Assembly: GCA_045613745.1 (NCBI GenBank)
Contig: JAZLBP010000002.1
Coordinates: 124,001 to 188,000, forward strand
Direction of reading: 5' to 3'
Source of the DNA: UBA940 sp045613745
GTDB lineage: Bacteria; Bacteroidota; Bacteroidia; Bacteroidales; Rikenellaceae
DNA: 64,000 nucleotides
Shown piece after piece: positions 33,889 to 42,826 of the stretch. Within the stretch, counting starts at the first letter, position 1. Every line of letters starts with the position of its first letter. The notes under the pieces are model-generated. The model saw only the letters and a list, made by a program, of their open reading frames with translations. It searched no databases and was not told the origin of the DNA. A program made the translations under genes and the position numbers.

Positions 33889-35100
33889 ATGTTTACTGCA
33901 ATGAATTCAAGTATGGGCTTTGTGTGGGACAGCATCGTGACGTTCGCACAATCGTCGGGTATTGCTATGATTATCAACGAAGGTACATGGCTTAACCTTG
34001 TGATGATTGGTGTGTCGATGGTGCTGTTGTACCTGGCCATACACAAACAGTTTGAGCCTCTGTTGCTCTTCCCCATTGCATTCGGTATGCTGCTTACCAA
34101 CCTGCCGGGCGCCGAGATGTTCCACTCGTCGTTGTTCGAGGGTGGACACGTTCATTGGGGTAATTTTGTTGATGAAGCCGGTCTGTTGGACTACCTCTAT
34201 CTGGGTGTTAAACTCGGTATCTACCCCTGTTTGATTTTTATCGGAGTGGGTGCGATGACCGACTTCGGTCCACTTATTGCCAACCCCAAGAGTCTGTTGC
34301 TGGGTGCTGCTGCCCAAGTGGGTATCTTCGCAACCTTCATCGGTGCGTATGCTCTGGGCTTCAACCCCACCGAGGCTGGTAGTATCGGTATCATTGGTGG
34401 TGCTGATGGTCCTACCTCTATCTACCTGACTTCGAAGTTGGCTCCTCACTTGTTGGGCCCCATCGCTGTTGCTGCTTACTCGTATATGGCGCTTGTTCCC
34501 GTGATTCAGCCCCCTATTATGCGTGCGCTGACCTCGGAGAAAGAGCGTAAAATTAAGATGTCGCAACTGCGTCCCGTGTCGAAAACCGAGAAAATCATCT
34601 TCCCCATCGTTATCACTGTTGTGATTGCTCTGATTCTGCCGAGCGCTGCACCCCTCGTAGGTTGCTTGATGCTGGGTAACTTGATGAAAGAGTGTGGTGT
34701 GGTTGACCGTCTGAGCAAGACCGTTCAAAACGAGTTGATGAACATCGTGGTTATCTTCTTGGGTCTGACCGTGGGTGCTACTGCAACTGCCGAGGCGTTC
34801 CTGAACTTCAAGACCTTGGGTATCCTTGCACTGGGTATCGTGGCCTTTGGTATGGGTTCGGCAGGTGGTGTGCTGCTCGCCAAACTTATGAACGTATTCC
34901 TGCCCGAGGGTCGCAAAATCAACCCCCTTATCGGTTCGGCAGGTGTGTCGGCAGTTCCTATGGCTGCTCGTGTGTCGCAAACTGAGGGTCAAAAAGCTGA
35001 CCCCAGCAACTTCCTGCTGATGCACGCTATGGGCCCCAACGTTGCAGGCGTTATCGGTTCGGCTGTTGCCGCAGGTATCCTGCTGTCGTTCTTGGGTTAA
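33889..35100 (+). CDS. mmdB: Sodium ion-translocating decarboxylase beta subunit
   Basis: 403-residue integral membrane protein of the OadB/MmdB/GcdB family that couples decarboxylation of carboxybiotin to Na+ export. About 11 hydrophobic segments; the family core [21 protein letters not shown] contains the conserved Asp of the Na+ site, and [20 protein letters not shown] is the second conserved segment. Last gene of the operon; a terminator follows within 20 bases. Confidence 0.95.
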   Translation: MFTAMNSSMGFVWDSIVTFAQSSGIAMIINEGTWLNLVMIGVSMVLLYLAIHKQFEPLLLFPIAFGMLLTNLPGAEMFHSSLFEGGHVHWGNFVDEAGLLDYLYLGVKLGIYPCLIFIGVGAMTDFGPLIANPKSLLLGAAAQVGIFATFIGAYALGFNPTEAGSIGIIGGADGPTSIYLTSKLAPHLLGPIAVAAYSYMALVPVIQPPIMRALTSEKERKIKMSQLRPVSKTEKIIFPIVITVVIALILPSAAPLVGCLMLGNLMKECGVVDRLSKTVQNELMNIVVIFLGLTVGATATAEAFLNFKTLGILALGIVAFGMGSAGGVLLAKLMNVFLPEGRKINPLIGSAGVSAVPMAARVSQTEGQKADPSNFLLMHAMGPNVAGVIGSAVAAGILLSFLG

Positions 35101-35118
35101 TCCCTTTGTGCTTAATAG

Positions 35119-35156
35119 AAAAGCGCTCTTCCCATCGGGAAGGAGCGCTTTTTTGT
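35119..35156 (+). terminator. Terminator of the methylmalonyl-CoA decarboxylase operon
   Basis: AAAAGCGCTC and GAGCGCTTTTTT pair; inside, CTTCCC-ATC-GGGAAG extends the hairpin. T-run on the plus strand. Confidence 0.88.
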
Positions 35157-35164
35157 GCTATTTT

Positions 35165-35200
35165 TAAATTTGCAATATAAAAATTTGTTTTTTAAATTTG
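35165..35200 (+). promoter_or_regulatory. Duplicated promoter box of the small lipoprotein gene
   Basis: TTTTTAAATTTGCAAT occurs twice 28 bp apart, each copy containing TAAATTTG (35165-35172 and 35193-35200). The TTTG of the first is 20 bases before the second, so the first copy can act as -33 for the second. Confidence 0.6.
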
Positions 35201-35226
35201 CAATCAACCAATAAATAACAAATCTT

Positions 35227-35775
35227 ATGAAACGTCTATTCAACATTTTGCTCTGTGCAGTGGCGATAGTTACTCTCGGAGCTTGCAACGAAAAAGGTAA
35301 TGATGATGGTGGTGGTAAAAAGCAGACCATCGAACAGCAAATTCAAGGCAAATGGATTGCAACTCGTCAGGTTGTTACCATTAAAATAAATGGCCAAGTG
35401 ATTGACGAGGAGGATGATGTACTCGGAATCGGCGAAGGTCTTGGTTTTGCGTTCACCGAGGGAAAACAACTCTTTGCCTTGATTTTCGAGGAGGTGGATG
35501 GTAAGGCAGCCATTGAAAGCCACGCCTATATTGGACAATGGAAACTCGATGGCAAAAAACTCACAGTTGATTACATCGACGATGGCGCTTCGGAAGATGT
35601 TGAGGTCGATTTTTTCAGTATGGGTGGTGTGACCGTCGAGAGTGTGAATGAAAATCAACTCGTTCTTAAAATGAGTATGACCGAGGATATGGATGGACAA
35701 ACAGCCGAGATTACAGCATTGGCTTATTTTGCTCGTTCGGATGTGGATTTTAGTGTCGGAGGCTTGCTCGACTAA
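35227..35775 (+). CDS. Lipocalin-like lipoprotein
   Basis: 182 residues with a lipoprotein signal (lipobox LGAC, Cys20), a short Gly/Asp-rich tether and a beta-rich domain starting IQGKWIATRQVVTI, the pattern of lipocalin-like Bacteroidota lipoproteins. No ligand or function can be inferred. Monocistronic between two terminators. Confidence 0.65.
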   Translation: MKRLFNILLCAVAIVTLGACNEKGNDDGGGKKQTIEQQIQGKWIATRQVVTIKINGQVIDEEDDVLGIGEGLGFAFTEGKQLFALIFEEVDGKAAIESHAYIGQWKLDGKKLTVDYIDDGASEDVEVDFFSMGGVTVESVNENQLVLKMSMTEDMDGQTAEITALAYFARSDVDFSVGGLLD

Positions 35776-35799
35776 TTTAATCTCTCGAATATAAGTGTA

Positions 35800-35831
35800 A
35801 ATAGGCTGTCGGACAATTCCGACAGCCTATT
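35800..35831. terminator. Terminator of the lipoprotein gene
   Basis: AATAGGCTGTCGGA-CAAT-TCCGACAGCCTATT followed by TTG; a 14-bp perfect stem. Confidence 0.87.
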
Positions 35832-35900
35832 TTGTGTTTGGATATGTACTCTCTTGAATCATCAATGAATCAAGAATGATTCGTGTCCGAGGATTTTATA

Positions 35901-35940
35901 AATATATAAGGAGGCTCATTTATGGGCCTCCTTATATATT
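35901..35940. terminator. Long AT-rich hairpin, probable terminator of the MFS gene
   Basis: AATATATAAGGAGGC and GCCTCCTTATATATT form a perfect 15-bp stem around a 10-base loop, 57 bases past the minus-strand stop. A T-run is lacking on the minus strand. Confidence 0.6.
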
Positions 35941-35996
35941 TACACCCCCGGTCTGCGGGTCGTTTTTGGTTCTTTTGTCGATACAAAAGAACGTAA

Positions 35997-37370
35997 CTAC
36001 TCGATATTGGGTTTCTCCAAGCCGTAGTTTTCGGTTTTGTCGGCACGTTTGAGGATTACAGCCACGATGATGGCGATGACACCAAACACTGCGAAGATTG
36101 ACATAGGCACGGTGTAGTCGTAGGTTACACCCTCGGCGGTTACTTTGGTTGCGTATTTCTCGATTACCGAGCCAATCAACAGGGGCACCATCGACAAACC
36201 AATGTTTTGGATGTAGAAGATGATGGCATAAGCCGAGCCGAGTTGGCGCATAGGGATGATTTTGGGTACCGAGGGCCACATAGCCGAGGGTACGAGCGAG
36301 AATGCAATACCCAGCACAATCATAATCAGAATTGCAAACCACCATACGTTGAGCAGGGGCAGCGCAAACAGAACGTGTACCAGAGTGAGCATTGCCGAGC
36401 CGATAATCATCAGGGTAGCACCCTTGCCCAGACGGTCGTAGAGCGAGCCGAATACGGGGGTCAGCAGAATGGTACCGAAGGGCAACATCGCGGGGATAAG
36501 ACCTGCCAGCTCGGGCTCAACGCCATATTTGTAAATCATCAGCTTGGTGGCGAACTTCAAGAAGGGGAATACACCCGAGTAGAAGAGCACGCACAGAATG
36601 GCAATCAACCAGAAACCTTTGTTGCTGAAGATGAGTTTCAGGTCGCTGAAGTGGAAACCCTCCTCCTCTTCGGTTGTGTTTTGGTCGGCTGCGGTCGAAG
36701 CGTCGAGCTTGCGGTCCATTACGCAATATACCAGGTAGGCGAGGAAACCGATGCACAGCAGCGCAGCACCCAACAGCACGGGAGCAGCTACCGAGCCCAT
36801 TTTTTGAGCCAAGGGGAGGCTGCAAGCCAGCGCCGCAGCGGTACCGATACGTGCCATAGCCACTTGTAAGCCCATAGCCAGAGCCAACTCGTGACCGGTA
36901 AACCATTTTGCGATAACTTTGGTCACGGTGATGCAGGTAATCTCGGCACCCATACCGAACACTGCAAAGCCCAGCGATGCAAGCACAACCTGCATAGGCA
37001 TACCGAAGAGTTGTACATCGGCGCCGAAGTCGCTTTTCAGGGCGTACCATTTGATGATGGTACCCAGCAACATCAGTCCGCTGCTGGCAACACCCGTAAA
37101 GCGGATGCCGCACTTGTCGAGGATGATACCGCCGAAGAAGGGCATCAGCAGGAATACGTTGATGTAACCATAGGCACCCGAGAAGAAGCCGTAGTCATCG
37201 CTTGTCCAGCCCAGACCACCCTCCGAGGGGAGTTTGGTGAGCAGATCCTCGAGCGGAGCCATCACGTCGGTGATGAAGTAGCCGCACATCATCGTAAACG
37301 ATACGATAATCAGTGCGCCCCAGCGTGCTGCCGCCGAGTCATTGAGTCGTTTTTGTAGTTTTTCTGTCAT
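35997..37370 (-). CDS. MFS transporter
   Basis: 457-residue major facilitator with 12 predicted membrane segments. MFS features: GYINVFLLMPFFGGIILDKCGIR (loop 2-3, conserved D and R) and the second-half loop FGSLYDRLGKGATLM. A charged central loop (LDASTAADQNTTEEEEG) separates the halves. Substrate not inferable. It begins 39 bp after the TPR gene on the same strand and is probably cotranscribed. Confidence 0.88.
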   Translation of the reverse strand: MTEKLQKRLNDSAAARWGALIIVSFTMMCGYFITDVMAPLEDLLTKLPSEGGLGWTSDDYGFFSGAYGYINVFLLMPFFGGIILDKCGIRFTGVASSGLMLLGTIIKWYALKSDFGADVQLFGMPMQVVLASLGFAVFGMGAEITCITVTKVIAKWFTGHELALAMGLQVAMARIGTAAALACSLPLAQKMGSVAAPVLLGAALLCIGFLAYLVYCVMDRKLDASTAADQNTTEEEEGFHFSDLKLIFSNKGFWLIAILCVLFYSGVFPFLKFATKLMIYKYGVEPELAGLIPAMLPFGTILLTPVFGSLYDRLGKGATLMIIGSAMLTLVHVLFALPLLNVWWFAILIMIVLGIAFSLVPSAMWPSVPKIIPMRQLGSAYAIIFYIQNIGLSMVPLLIGSVIEKYATKVTAEGVTYDYTVPMSIFAVFGVIAIIVAVILKRADKTENYGLEKPNIE

Positions 37371-37409
37371 TTTGTTTATAGGTTTTTGTTAAGTAGAATA
37401 CGGTGTGTG

Positions 37410-39398
37410 TTAGTTGTGCTCGGGCGCGGCATAGAGATTCAGCACCTCGTAGGCCTGTGCAATGCCAAGTTCGCCCGCCTTGCTGACATCCAAACAACCT
37501 TTGCGCGTGTCCTTCATATAAATCTGCACCAAACCGCGGTTGTAGTAGGCCTCGGCAAAGTCGGGGTTGAGTTCGATTGCGCGCGTGTAGTCGTCGAAAG
37601 CCTCGGGCAGACGACCGCTGATGGCTTGCAAGTTACCTCTATTATAATATATATAGGCCACGTCGGGCATCAGTTTGGCAGCTTTGTTCAGGTCGGCAAT
37701 AGCCTCGTCGTAGTCGTAGTTGCGGGTGGTTGTTCCGCGTAGCTTCTTGGCGGGGTCGCTCTCGACGGTTATGCGGCCGTAGCCCTGCGAAATGCTCGAA
37801 ATGAAGTCGGTCATCTCGGCGCGTACCGTACTGCGGTTGATGTAGAGGAACGCGTCGGCAGGGAAGAGTTCAATCATATTCGAGAAGGTGGCAACGCTCG
37901 ACGTGTATTGACGCACCAGCGATTGGGCGATACCCAAGCGGAACATATGGACGTAGTCGTCACTGGGGATGTCGGCCAAACGGCGGCTCAGGCGCACAAG
38001 CGAGTCGGTGGGTATATCACTCTCGCGGTTGGCGAAGGTGTAGGGATGGCCTCCGAGGCGCTGTGTGAGGGTGTCGATGGCGGCAATATAGTAGAGTTTG
38101 CGTCCGATGGCGGGCTGGGCCACACTGTCGCACATAGTGAACTTGAACAGCGGCAGCAGCGAGATGTTACTACCCGCACCTCCGTCGGCCAGACGGCGAG
38201 CAGAGAGCTTGGTGTCGAACGACAGCAGACGGTTGAAACGACGGCTTGTGTCGGCAAATTCGCTCACGCGGGTGGAGTCCCACAGACGCGAACGATACTC
38301 GGCAATCTTCTGCTGGGCGGTGTTCAGGTCGTGTTTGGCACCGCGCATATCGCCCGTTTGGCGTTTGAGCTCCGAGCGGTTGATGTAGGCCGCGGCAAAG
38401 TCGGGATAGAGCTCGATAGCGCGCGTGTAGTCGTCCATCGCATCGTGGGTGTTACCAAGGCGGGTGTGGAGCAGTGCACGGTTGTAATAGACCAGCACAT
38501 TGTCGGGCGAGTAGAGCGCCACGCGGTCGTAATCCTCCAAGGCGCGGTTGTAGTCGCCGATGCGTGTGCGAACAATGGCGCGGTTGAAGTATGTAACGGA
38601 ACTTGTGGAGTCGAGTTGCAGAACGTGGTCGAAGTCGCGGAGAGCCTCGGCAGGGCGTTGCAGCTTGTTGAGTGCCAGCGCGCGGTTGAAGTAGGAGGGC
38701 GCATAGGTAGTGTCGCACTCAATAGCGCTGTTGAAGTCGGTGAGAGCCTCGGCAGCTTGTCCTCGCATCATTCGCAGGTTGCCTCGTCGGTTGTAGCCGT
38801 CGGGACTCTCGCGGTTGGTGCGTATCGCCTTGTCGAAATCGGCCTCGGCACGCAGGGTGTCCTTCATCGACAGGTAGCACAGCGCGCGGTTGATGTAGGC
38901 GTCGGCCACCTTGGGGTCGTAGTGGATGAAGGTGTCGAAGTCGGCGGCGGCACGCTCAAACTGACCACTCAGCAGAAGTGTCACACCGCGACTGTAATAG
39001 ATACCCGACTGCTCGGGACGCAGCGAGATGGCCTCCTCGAAGTCGCTCAGCGCATCCTCGTAGTTGCCCAAGCGGGCGCGAGTGATGGCGCGGTACTGAT
39101 AGGCCATAGTATAGACGGGGTTGATGTCGATGGCGCGAGAGAAGTCGGCGTCGGCACCCAGCAGGTCTTCGAGGTTGTACTTTGCAATTCCGCGCAGAAG
39201 ATAACCTTCGTAGGCCTCGCGATCAACATTGAGCAGTACATTTAGCGAACGGATAGCTTCACGATAGCGGCTCTCGATGATGTGTTCGCGACCCATCCAA
39301 AAGAAGTACGATTTGTTGTATTGGGCGCGCACATCAAAGAGCGACAGCACGATAAGTGCCATCGACAGGAGCCATATTTTGAGCGAATGTCTGTTCAT
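37410..39398 (-). CDS. Exported TPR-repeat protein
   Basis: About 662 residues with a signal peptide (MNRHSLKIWLL to about residue 25, FDVRAQ). At least ten TPR units fill the first 380 residues (for example AIEDINPVYT-type turns, AYINRALCYLSMKDTLRAEA, YFNRALALNKLQRPAEALRD), then a non-TPR segment (about 390-570) and two more repeats at the C-terminus (IYYNRGNLQAISGRLPEAFD). A scaffold for periplasmic or outer-membrane complexes is likely; partner unknown. The frame is open 30 bp further up; the ATG at 39398 starts the signal peptide. Confidence 0.82.
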   Translation of the reverse strand: MNRHSLKIWLLSMALIVLSLFDVRAQYNKSYFFWMGREHIIESRYREAIRSLNVLLNVDREAYEGYLLRGIAKYNLEDLLGADADFSRAIDINPVYTMAYQYRAITRARLGNYEDALSDFEEAISLRPEQSGIYYSRGVTLLLSGQFERAAADFDTFIHYDPKVADAYINRALCYLSMKDTLRAEADFDKAIRTNRESPDGYNRRGNLRMMRGQAAEALTDFNSAIECDTTYAPSYFNRALALNKLQRPAEALRDFDHVLQLDSTSSVTYFNRAIVRTRIGDYNRALEDYDRVALYSPDNVLVYYNRALLHTRLGNTHDAMDDYTRAIELYPDFAAAYINRSELKRQTGDMRGAKHDLNTAQQKIAEYRSRLWDSTRVSEFADTSRRFNRLLSFDTKLSARRLADGGAGSNISLLPLFKFTMCDSVAQPAIGRKLYYIAAIDTLTQRLGGHPYTFANRESDIPTDSLVRLSRRLADIPSDDYVHMFRLGIAQSLVRQYTSSVATFSNMIELFPADAFLYINRSTVRAEMTDFISSISQGYGRITVESDPAKKLRGTTTRNYDYDEAIADLNKAAKLMPDVAYIYYNRGNLQAISGRLPEAFDDYTRAIELNPDFAEAYYNRGLVQIYMKDTRKGCLDVSKAGELGIAQAYEVLNLYAAPEHN

Positions 39399-39416
39399 TG
39401 TGTTTGGAATCGGCCA

Positions 39417-39424
39417 CAAAGGTA
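39417..39424 (-). promoter_or_regulatory. -7 element of the TPR gene
   Basis: TACCTTTG on the minus strand, 18 bases before the ATG; leader would be only about 10 bases. Confidence 0.5.
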
Positions 39425-39532
39425 GCAAGTTTTTTTAAAACTTGATACACTGCCGCAGACTACCTTTCCAAACGCATTTCCCGCCCCTAAAAGTGCACTA
39501 CGAAGCAAAAAATGCAAAAAAATGGCTGTGGG

Positions 39533-39564
39533 TTTGGTTTTCCAAGCGAAAACTCCTATCTTTG
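39533..39564 (+). promoter_or_regulatory. Promoter of purA
   Basis: TTTG (39533-39536), 20 bases, TATCTTTG (39557-39564); the ATG is 22 bases further. Confidence 0.8.
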
Positions 39565-39586
39565 GGGGTAATATTAAACTCTCACT

Positions 39587-40855
39587 ATGAAAAAGATTGA
39601 TGTAGTTCTCGGTTTGCAGTGGGGCGACGAAGGCAAAGGTAAAGTTGTCGACGTGCTCACTCCCCGTTATAATGTAATCGCTCGTTTCCAAGGCGGACCC
39701 AACGCAGGTCACTCGCTCCATTTCAACGACAAAAGCTATGTGCTTCACACCATACCCTCGGGTATCTTCCGTGACGGCAGCATCAATGTCATCGGCAATG
39801 GCGTGGTTATCGACCCCGTAATTCTGGCTGAGGAGATCAACACTCTCGAAGCGGACGGCGCAGATGTACGTTCGAAGCTCGTTATCTCGAAACGCGCTCA
39901 CCTCATCCTGCCCACCCACCGTATGCTCGACGCTGCATCGGAGGCCGCCAAGGGTGCAAGCAAAATCGGTTCGACCCTCAAAGGTATCGGCCCCACCTAT
40001 ATGGACAAAACAGGCCGTAATGGTCTGCGTATGGGTGACGTGCTCTCGCCCGAGTTCCTCGATCGCTACAACGCGCTCAAAGCTAAACACCACGAGATGC
40101 TGTCGGGACTCTACAACTTCGAGTACGACGTGACCGAGTACGAGGCTAAATGGATGGAAGGCATCGAGATGCTCAAACAATTCCCCATCGTAGATACTGA
40201 GATTTTGGTTAACGACTATATCAACAAAGATACCGCTATTCTGGCCGAGGGCGCACAAGGTTCGCTGCTCGACGTAGATTTCGGTACCTATCCCTTCGTA
40301 ACTTCGTCGAACACTCTCTGCTCGGGTGTCTGCACCGGTATGGGTGTTGCTCCCACACGCATTGGCGAGGTTTACGGTATCTTCAAAGCATACTGCACCC
40401 GTGTAGGTAGCGGTCCTTTCCCCACCGAGCTGTTTGACGAGACCGGTGAGAAACTCCGCCAACTGGGTCACGAGTTCGGTGCAACTACCGGTCGTCCCCG
40501 TCGTTGCGGTTGGCTCGATATGGTAGCGCTGAAATACACCGTGATGATGAACGGCGTAACCGGCCTTATTATGATGAAGAGCGACATCCTGAACGACTTC
40601 GAGACCATCAAAGTTTGCGTGGGCTATGAGGTTGCAGGCGAGCGCGTTGATTACTTCCCCTACGAGGTTAACGACGAAATCGTTCCCATCTACCGCGAGT
40701 TCAAGGGCTGGATGTGCGACACCACCAAGATGCGTACCTACGAGGAGCTTCCCGTTGAGTTCAAGGAGTACATCCAATTCATCGAGGAGGAGACAGGTGT
40801 TCCCGTACAAATCATTTCGCTCGGTCCCGACCGTGAGGAAACCATTATGCGCTAA
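39587..40855 (+). CDS. purA: Adenylosuccinate synthetase
   Basis: GTP-dependent joining of IMP and aspartate, first committed step to AMP. Signature GLQWGDEGKGKVVD at the N-terminus, GPNAGHSLHF, the family segment GIGPTYMDKTGRNGLRMGD, and the C-terminal GTP site near SLGPDREETI. 422 residues, full length. Transcribed alone; repeat copy F lies between its stop codon and the terminator. Confidence 0.97.
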   Translation: MKKIDVVLGLQWGDEGKGKVVDVLTPRYNVIARFQGGPNAGHSLHFNDKSYVLHTIPSGIFRDGSINVIGNGVVIDPVILAEEINTLEADGADVRSKLVISKRAHLILPTHRMLDAASEAAKGASKIGSTLKGIGPTYMDKTGRNGLRMGDVLSPEFLDRYNALKAKHHEMLSGLYNFEYDVTEYEAKWMEGIEMLKQFPIVDTEILVNDYINKDTAILAEGAQGSLLDVDFGTYPFVTSSNTLCSGVCTGMGVAPTRIGEVYGIFKAYCTRVGSGPFPTELFDETGEKLRQLGHEFGATTGRPRRCGWLDMVALKYTVMMNGVTGLIMMKSDILNDFETIKVCVGYEVAGERVDYFPYEVNDEIVPIYREFKGWMCDTTKMRTYEELPVEFKEYIQFIEEETGVPVQIISLGPDREETIMR

Positions 40856-40858
40856 TTG

Positions 40859-41056
40859 AGAACGCGCCTAAAAAGGTAAATTCTGCGGCCGCATACCGGC
40901 GGGTTTGGCTGCCGCCCTTTCTCCCAAAAGTTCTGGGAATAGAGCGGTAGCAGTAAAAGGGTCTATGACCCTTTGCCAAATCCTCACATACGCCCAAGTA
41001 TGCTGCGGTTTGGCAAATTTCGCAAGCCTTGAATATCCACTTTTTATACACGTTCT
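40859..41056 (+). repeat. Dispersed 3'-UTR palindromic element, copy F (long form)
   Basis: 198 bp starting 4 bases past the purA stop. Ends AGAACGCGCCTAAAAAGG and the complement of AGAACGTGTATAAAAAG. It has the GGCTGCCGCC/AGAGCGGTAGCA module and the core CTCACATACGCCCAAGTATGCTGCGG, flanked by TTTGCCAAA and TTTGGCAAA, which pair. Terminator 15 bases later. Confidence 0.88.
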
Positions 41057-41070
41057 AGGTTATAGAATAA

Positions 41071-41102
41071 AAAAAGAGCTGTCCAGCGGGCAGCTCTTTT
41101 TG
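41071..41102. terminator. Terminator between purA (copy F) and the FMN-binding gene
   Basis: AAAAAGAGCTGTCC-AGC-GGGCAGCTCTTTTT, stem of 10-12 bp, usable on both strands. Confidence 0.87.
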
Positions 41103-41121
41103 TGTTTGTATGTAGCGAGGA

Positions 41122-41559
41122 TTATTGCTCGTCGCGGGTCCAGATGAGTTTCTTGCCGAAGCCGAGGGTGTTGTCGGTGTATTTGAGGGTGTCGGCGTGT
41201 AGTGCCCACAGCTTCAAAGGCGCAACAACGGCATAGGGGAAACGTTTTAAATAGAGTTTGCGTAACACCTCATATTGAGGGTGCTGCTCGGTGAGTTGCT
41301 CGGCGCGGCCCGCAATCTGCAAACCCTGAACACGACCTACAACGCGCGTTTCGAGCACGATGGAGGCTGCGACGGCGCTGTTGGCAAGCATCTCGCTGCC
41401 GTGGCGCGTTACGGGGTCGCTGGTGATTACAAAGGTTGCGCTCTCGGGGTCGAATGCGTAGAATGCGTTGGCACACCAAGGTCCATTCTCGGACATTGTG
41501 GCCAGAGTCATTACGTGGTGCTTGCGCACGAACGTGAGTATCAGTTTATCGGGTTGCAT
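41122..41559 (-). CDS. Pyridoxamine 5'-phosphate oxidase-like FMN-binding protein
   Basis: 145 residues forming one split-barrel FMN-binding domain: HHVMTLATMSENGPWCANAF near the N-terminus, ATFVITSDPVTRHGSEMLAN and VQGLQIAGRAEQLT. It resembles short YhbP-like members of unknown activity rather than true PdxH. The ATG overlaps the preceding M23 gene by 14 bp, so translation is coupled. Confidence 0.8.
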   Translation of the reverse strand: MQPDKLILTFVRKHHVMTLATMSENGPWCANAFYAFDPESATFVITSDPVTRHGSEMLANSAVAASIVLETRVVGRVQGLQIAGRAEQLTEQHPQYEVLRKLYLKRFPYAVVAPLKLWALHADTLKYTDNTLGFGKKLIWTRDEQ

Positions 41560-42817
41560 CTTTTGCAGTGTTTGTAATCATTGAATCGAGTTGTGTCAGA
41601 GGCTCTTTGCCCGACAGCGAGTCGCCAAGCTCGGCGAGGACCATACTGCGCACCCACTCAAAATTTTCGCGATTCTCGGCTTTGATAGGCTCTACGGGCT
41701 CGCTCGGTGCTTTCAGTGGGTCGATGGGGGTGCCACCTTTCCACAGACGGAAGTCGAGGTGAGGGCCGGTGCTGGTGCCGGTGCTGCCGACGTAGCCGAT
41801 TAGTTGACCTTGCGACACGCGCACACCCGTAGCAATACCTTTGGCAAAGCCGCTGAGGTGTAGATAACCACTTGTCAGGTTGCGCGGGTGCTTGATTTTG
41901 AGGGTATTACCACCTCCGCCACCCCAACCTTTGAAGATGACGGTACCATCGGCAATGGCATATACGGGAGTGCCCTTGGGTGCGGCATAATCTACGCCGT
42001 GGTGGGGGCGATAAACGCGGTGTACGGGGTGCAGACGCGCGTGCGAAAAACGCGAGCTGATGCGCGAGTATTTGAGAGGCGCTTTCAGCAGCAGTTTGCG
42101 CAGCGAGTTGCCGTTCTCGTCCCAGTAGGTAATCTTCTCGCCCTGACGGAACGGGATGGCATACAGCTGTTTACCATTGTGGTTGAACACTGCGCCCCAG
42201 ATGCGGCCCGAGCCAATGCATATGGTGTCAACATACTGCTTCTCGTAGATTACCGTAAAGTTGTCGCCCGATTGCAGACCGAAGAAATCGACGCTCCAAC
42301 CATAAATATCCTCCAAATCCACCGCCAACGAGATGGGCATACCTGCGTCGGCAATGCTATTCCATAGCGACGACGAGATGTGGGCTGTGCTTTTGTGTCT
42401 TTCGACGCGCACATCCTTGCGGCCATTGCGCACAGCTATCGAGTCGCCCACAAGCGAGATGGTCACATAGTCGGTGATGTTTTTCTCATAGACAAAGTGG
42501 TCGAGGTGGCGCGCAGTCGAGTCGCCGCTCAAAAGTACGGTATAGCGTCCTCCGATGCGGATTTTGCGCAGGTCGAAGGTGTCGCGGCACACGCGGGCAA
42601 TGCGGTCAATCTGTGCGGCGGTCACTCCGTATCGGTCGAAGATTTTGCCTGCCGTCTCTCCCTTCTGAACCTCGCCACGAATGACCTCGTGGTCGGTGCA
42701 GTCGATGTTATAGATATACACACGAGGCGGTGCGGTCTGCTCCTCGCCGTTTTTGGTCGACGAGGTGCAGGCTGCAAACGCAAGTGTGATGATTGTCAGA
42801 GTTATCCAACGATTCAT
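41546..42817 (-). CDS. M23 family peptidase, lipoprotein
   Basis: 423 residues. Lipoprotein signal (lipobox AFAAC, Cys17), a LysM/OapA-like N-terminal part (about 40-180) and a C-terminal M23 zinc peptidase: HHGVDYAAPKGTPVYA (H and D ligands), SGYLHLSGFAKG and TGPHLDFRLWKGG (HxD). All ligands are present, so it should be active on peptidoglycan cross-links. Middle gene of DPP III-M23-FMN protein, 9 bp after the M49 gene. Confidence 0.9.
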   Translation of the reverse strand: MNRWITLTIITLAFAACTSSTKNGEEQTAPPRVYIYNIDCTDHEVIRGEVQKGETAGKIFDRYGVTAAQIDRIARVCRDTFDLRKIRIGGRYTVLLSGDSTARHLDHFVYEKNITDYVTISLVGDSIAVRNGRKDVRVERHKSTAHISSSLWNSIADAGMPISLAVDLEDIYGWSVDFFGLQSGDNFTVIYEKQYVDTICIGSGRIWGAVFNHNGKQLYAIPFRQGEKITYWDENGNSLRKLLLKAPLKYSRISSRFSHARLHPVHRVYRPHHGVDYAAPKGTPVYAIADGTVIFKGWGGGGGNTLKIKHPRNLTSGYLHLSGFAKGIATGVRVSQGQLIGYVGSTGTSTGPHLDFRLWKGGTPIDPLKAPSEPVEPIKAENRENFEWVRSMVLAELGDSLSGKEPLTQLDSMITNTAKDATR

Positions 42818-42826
42818 ACCGAGCCG

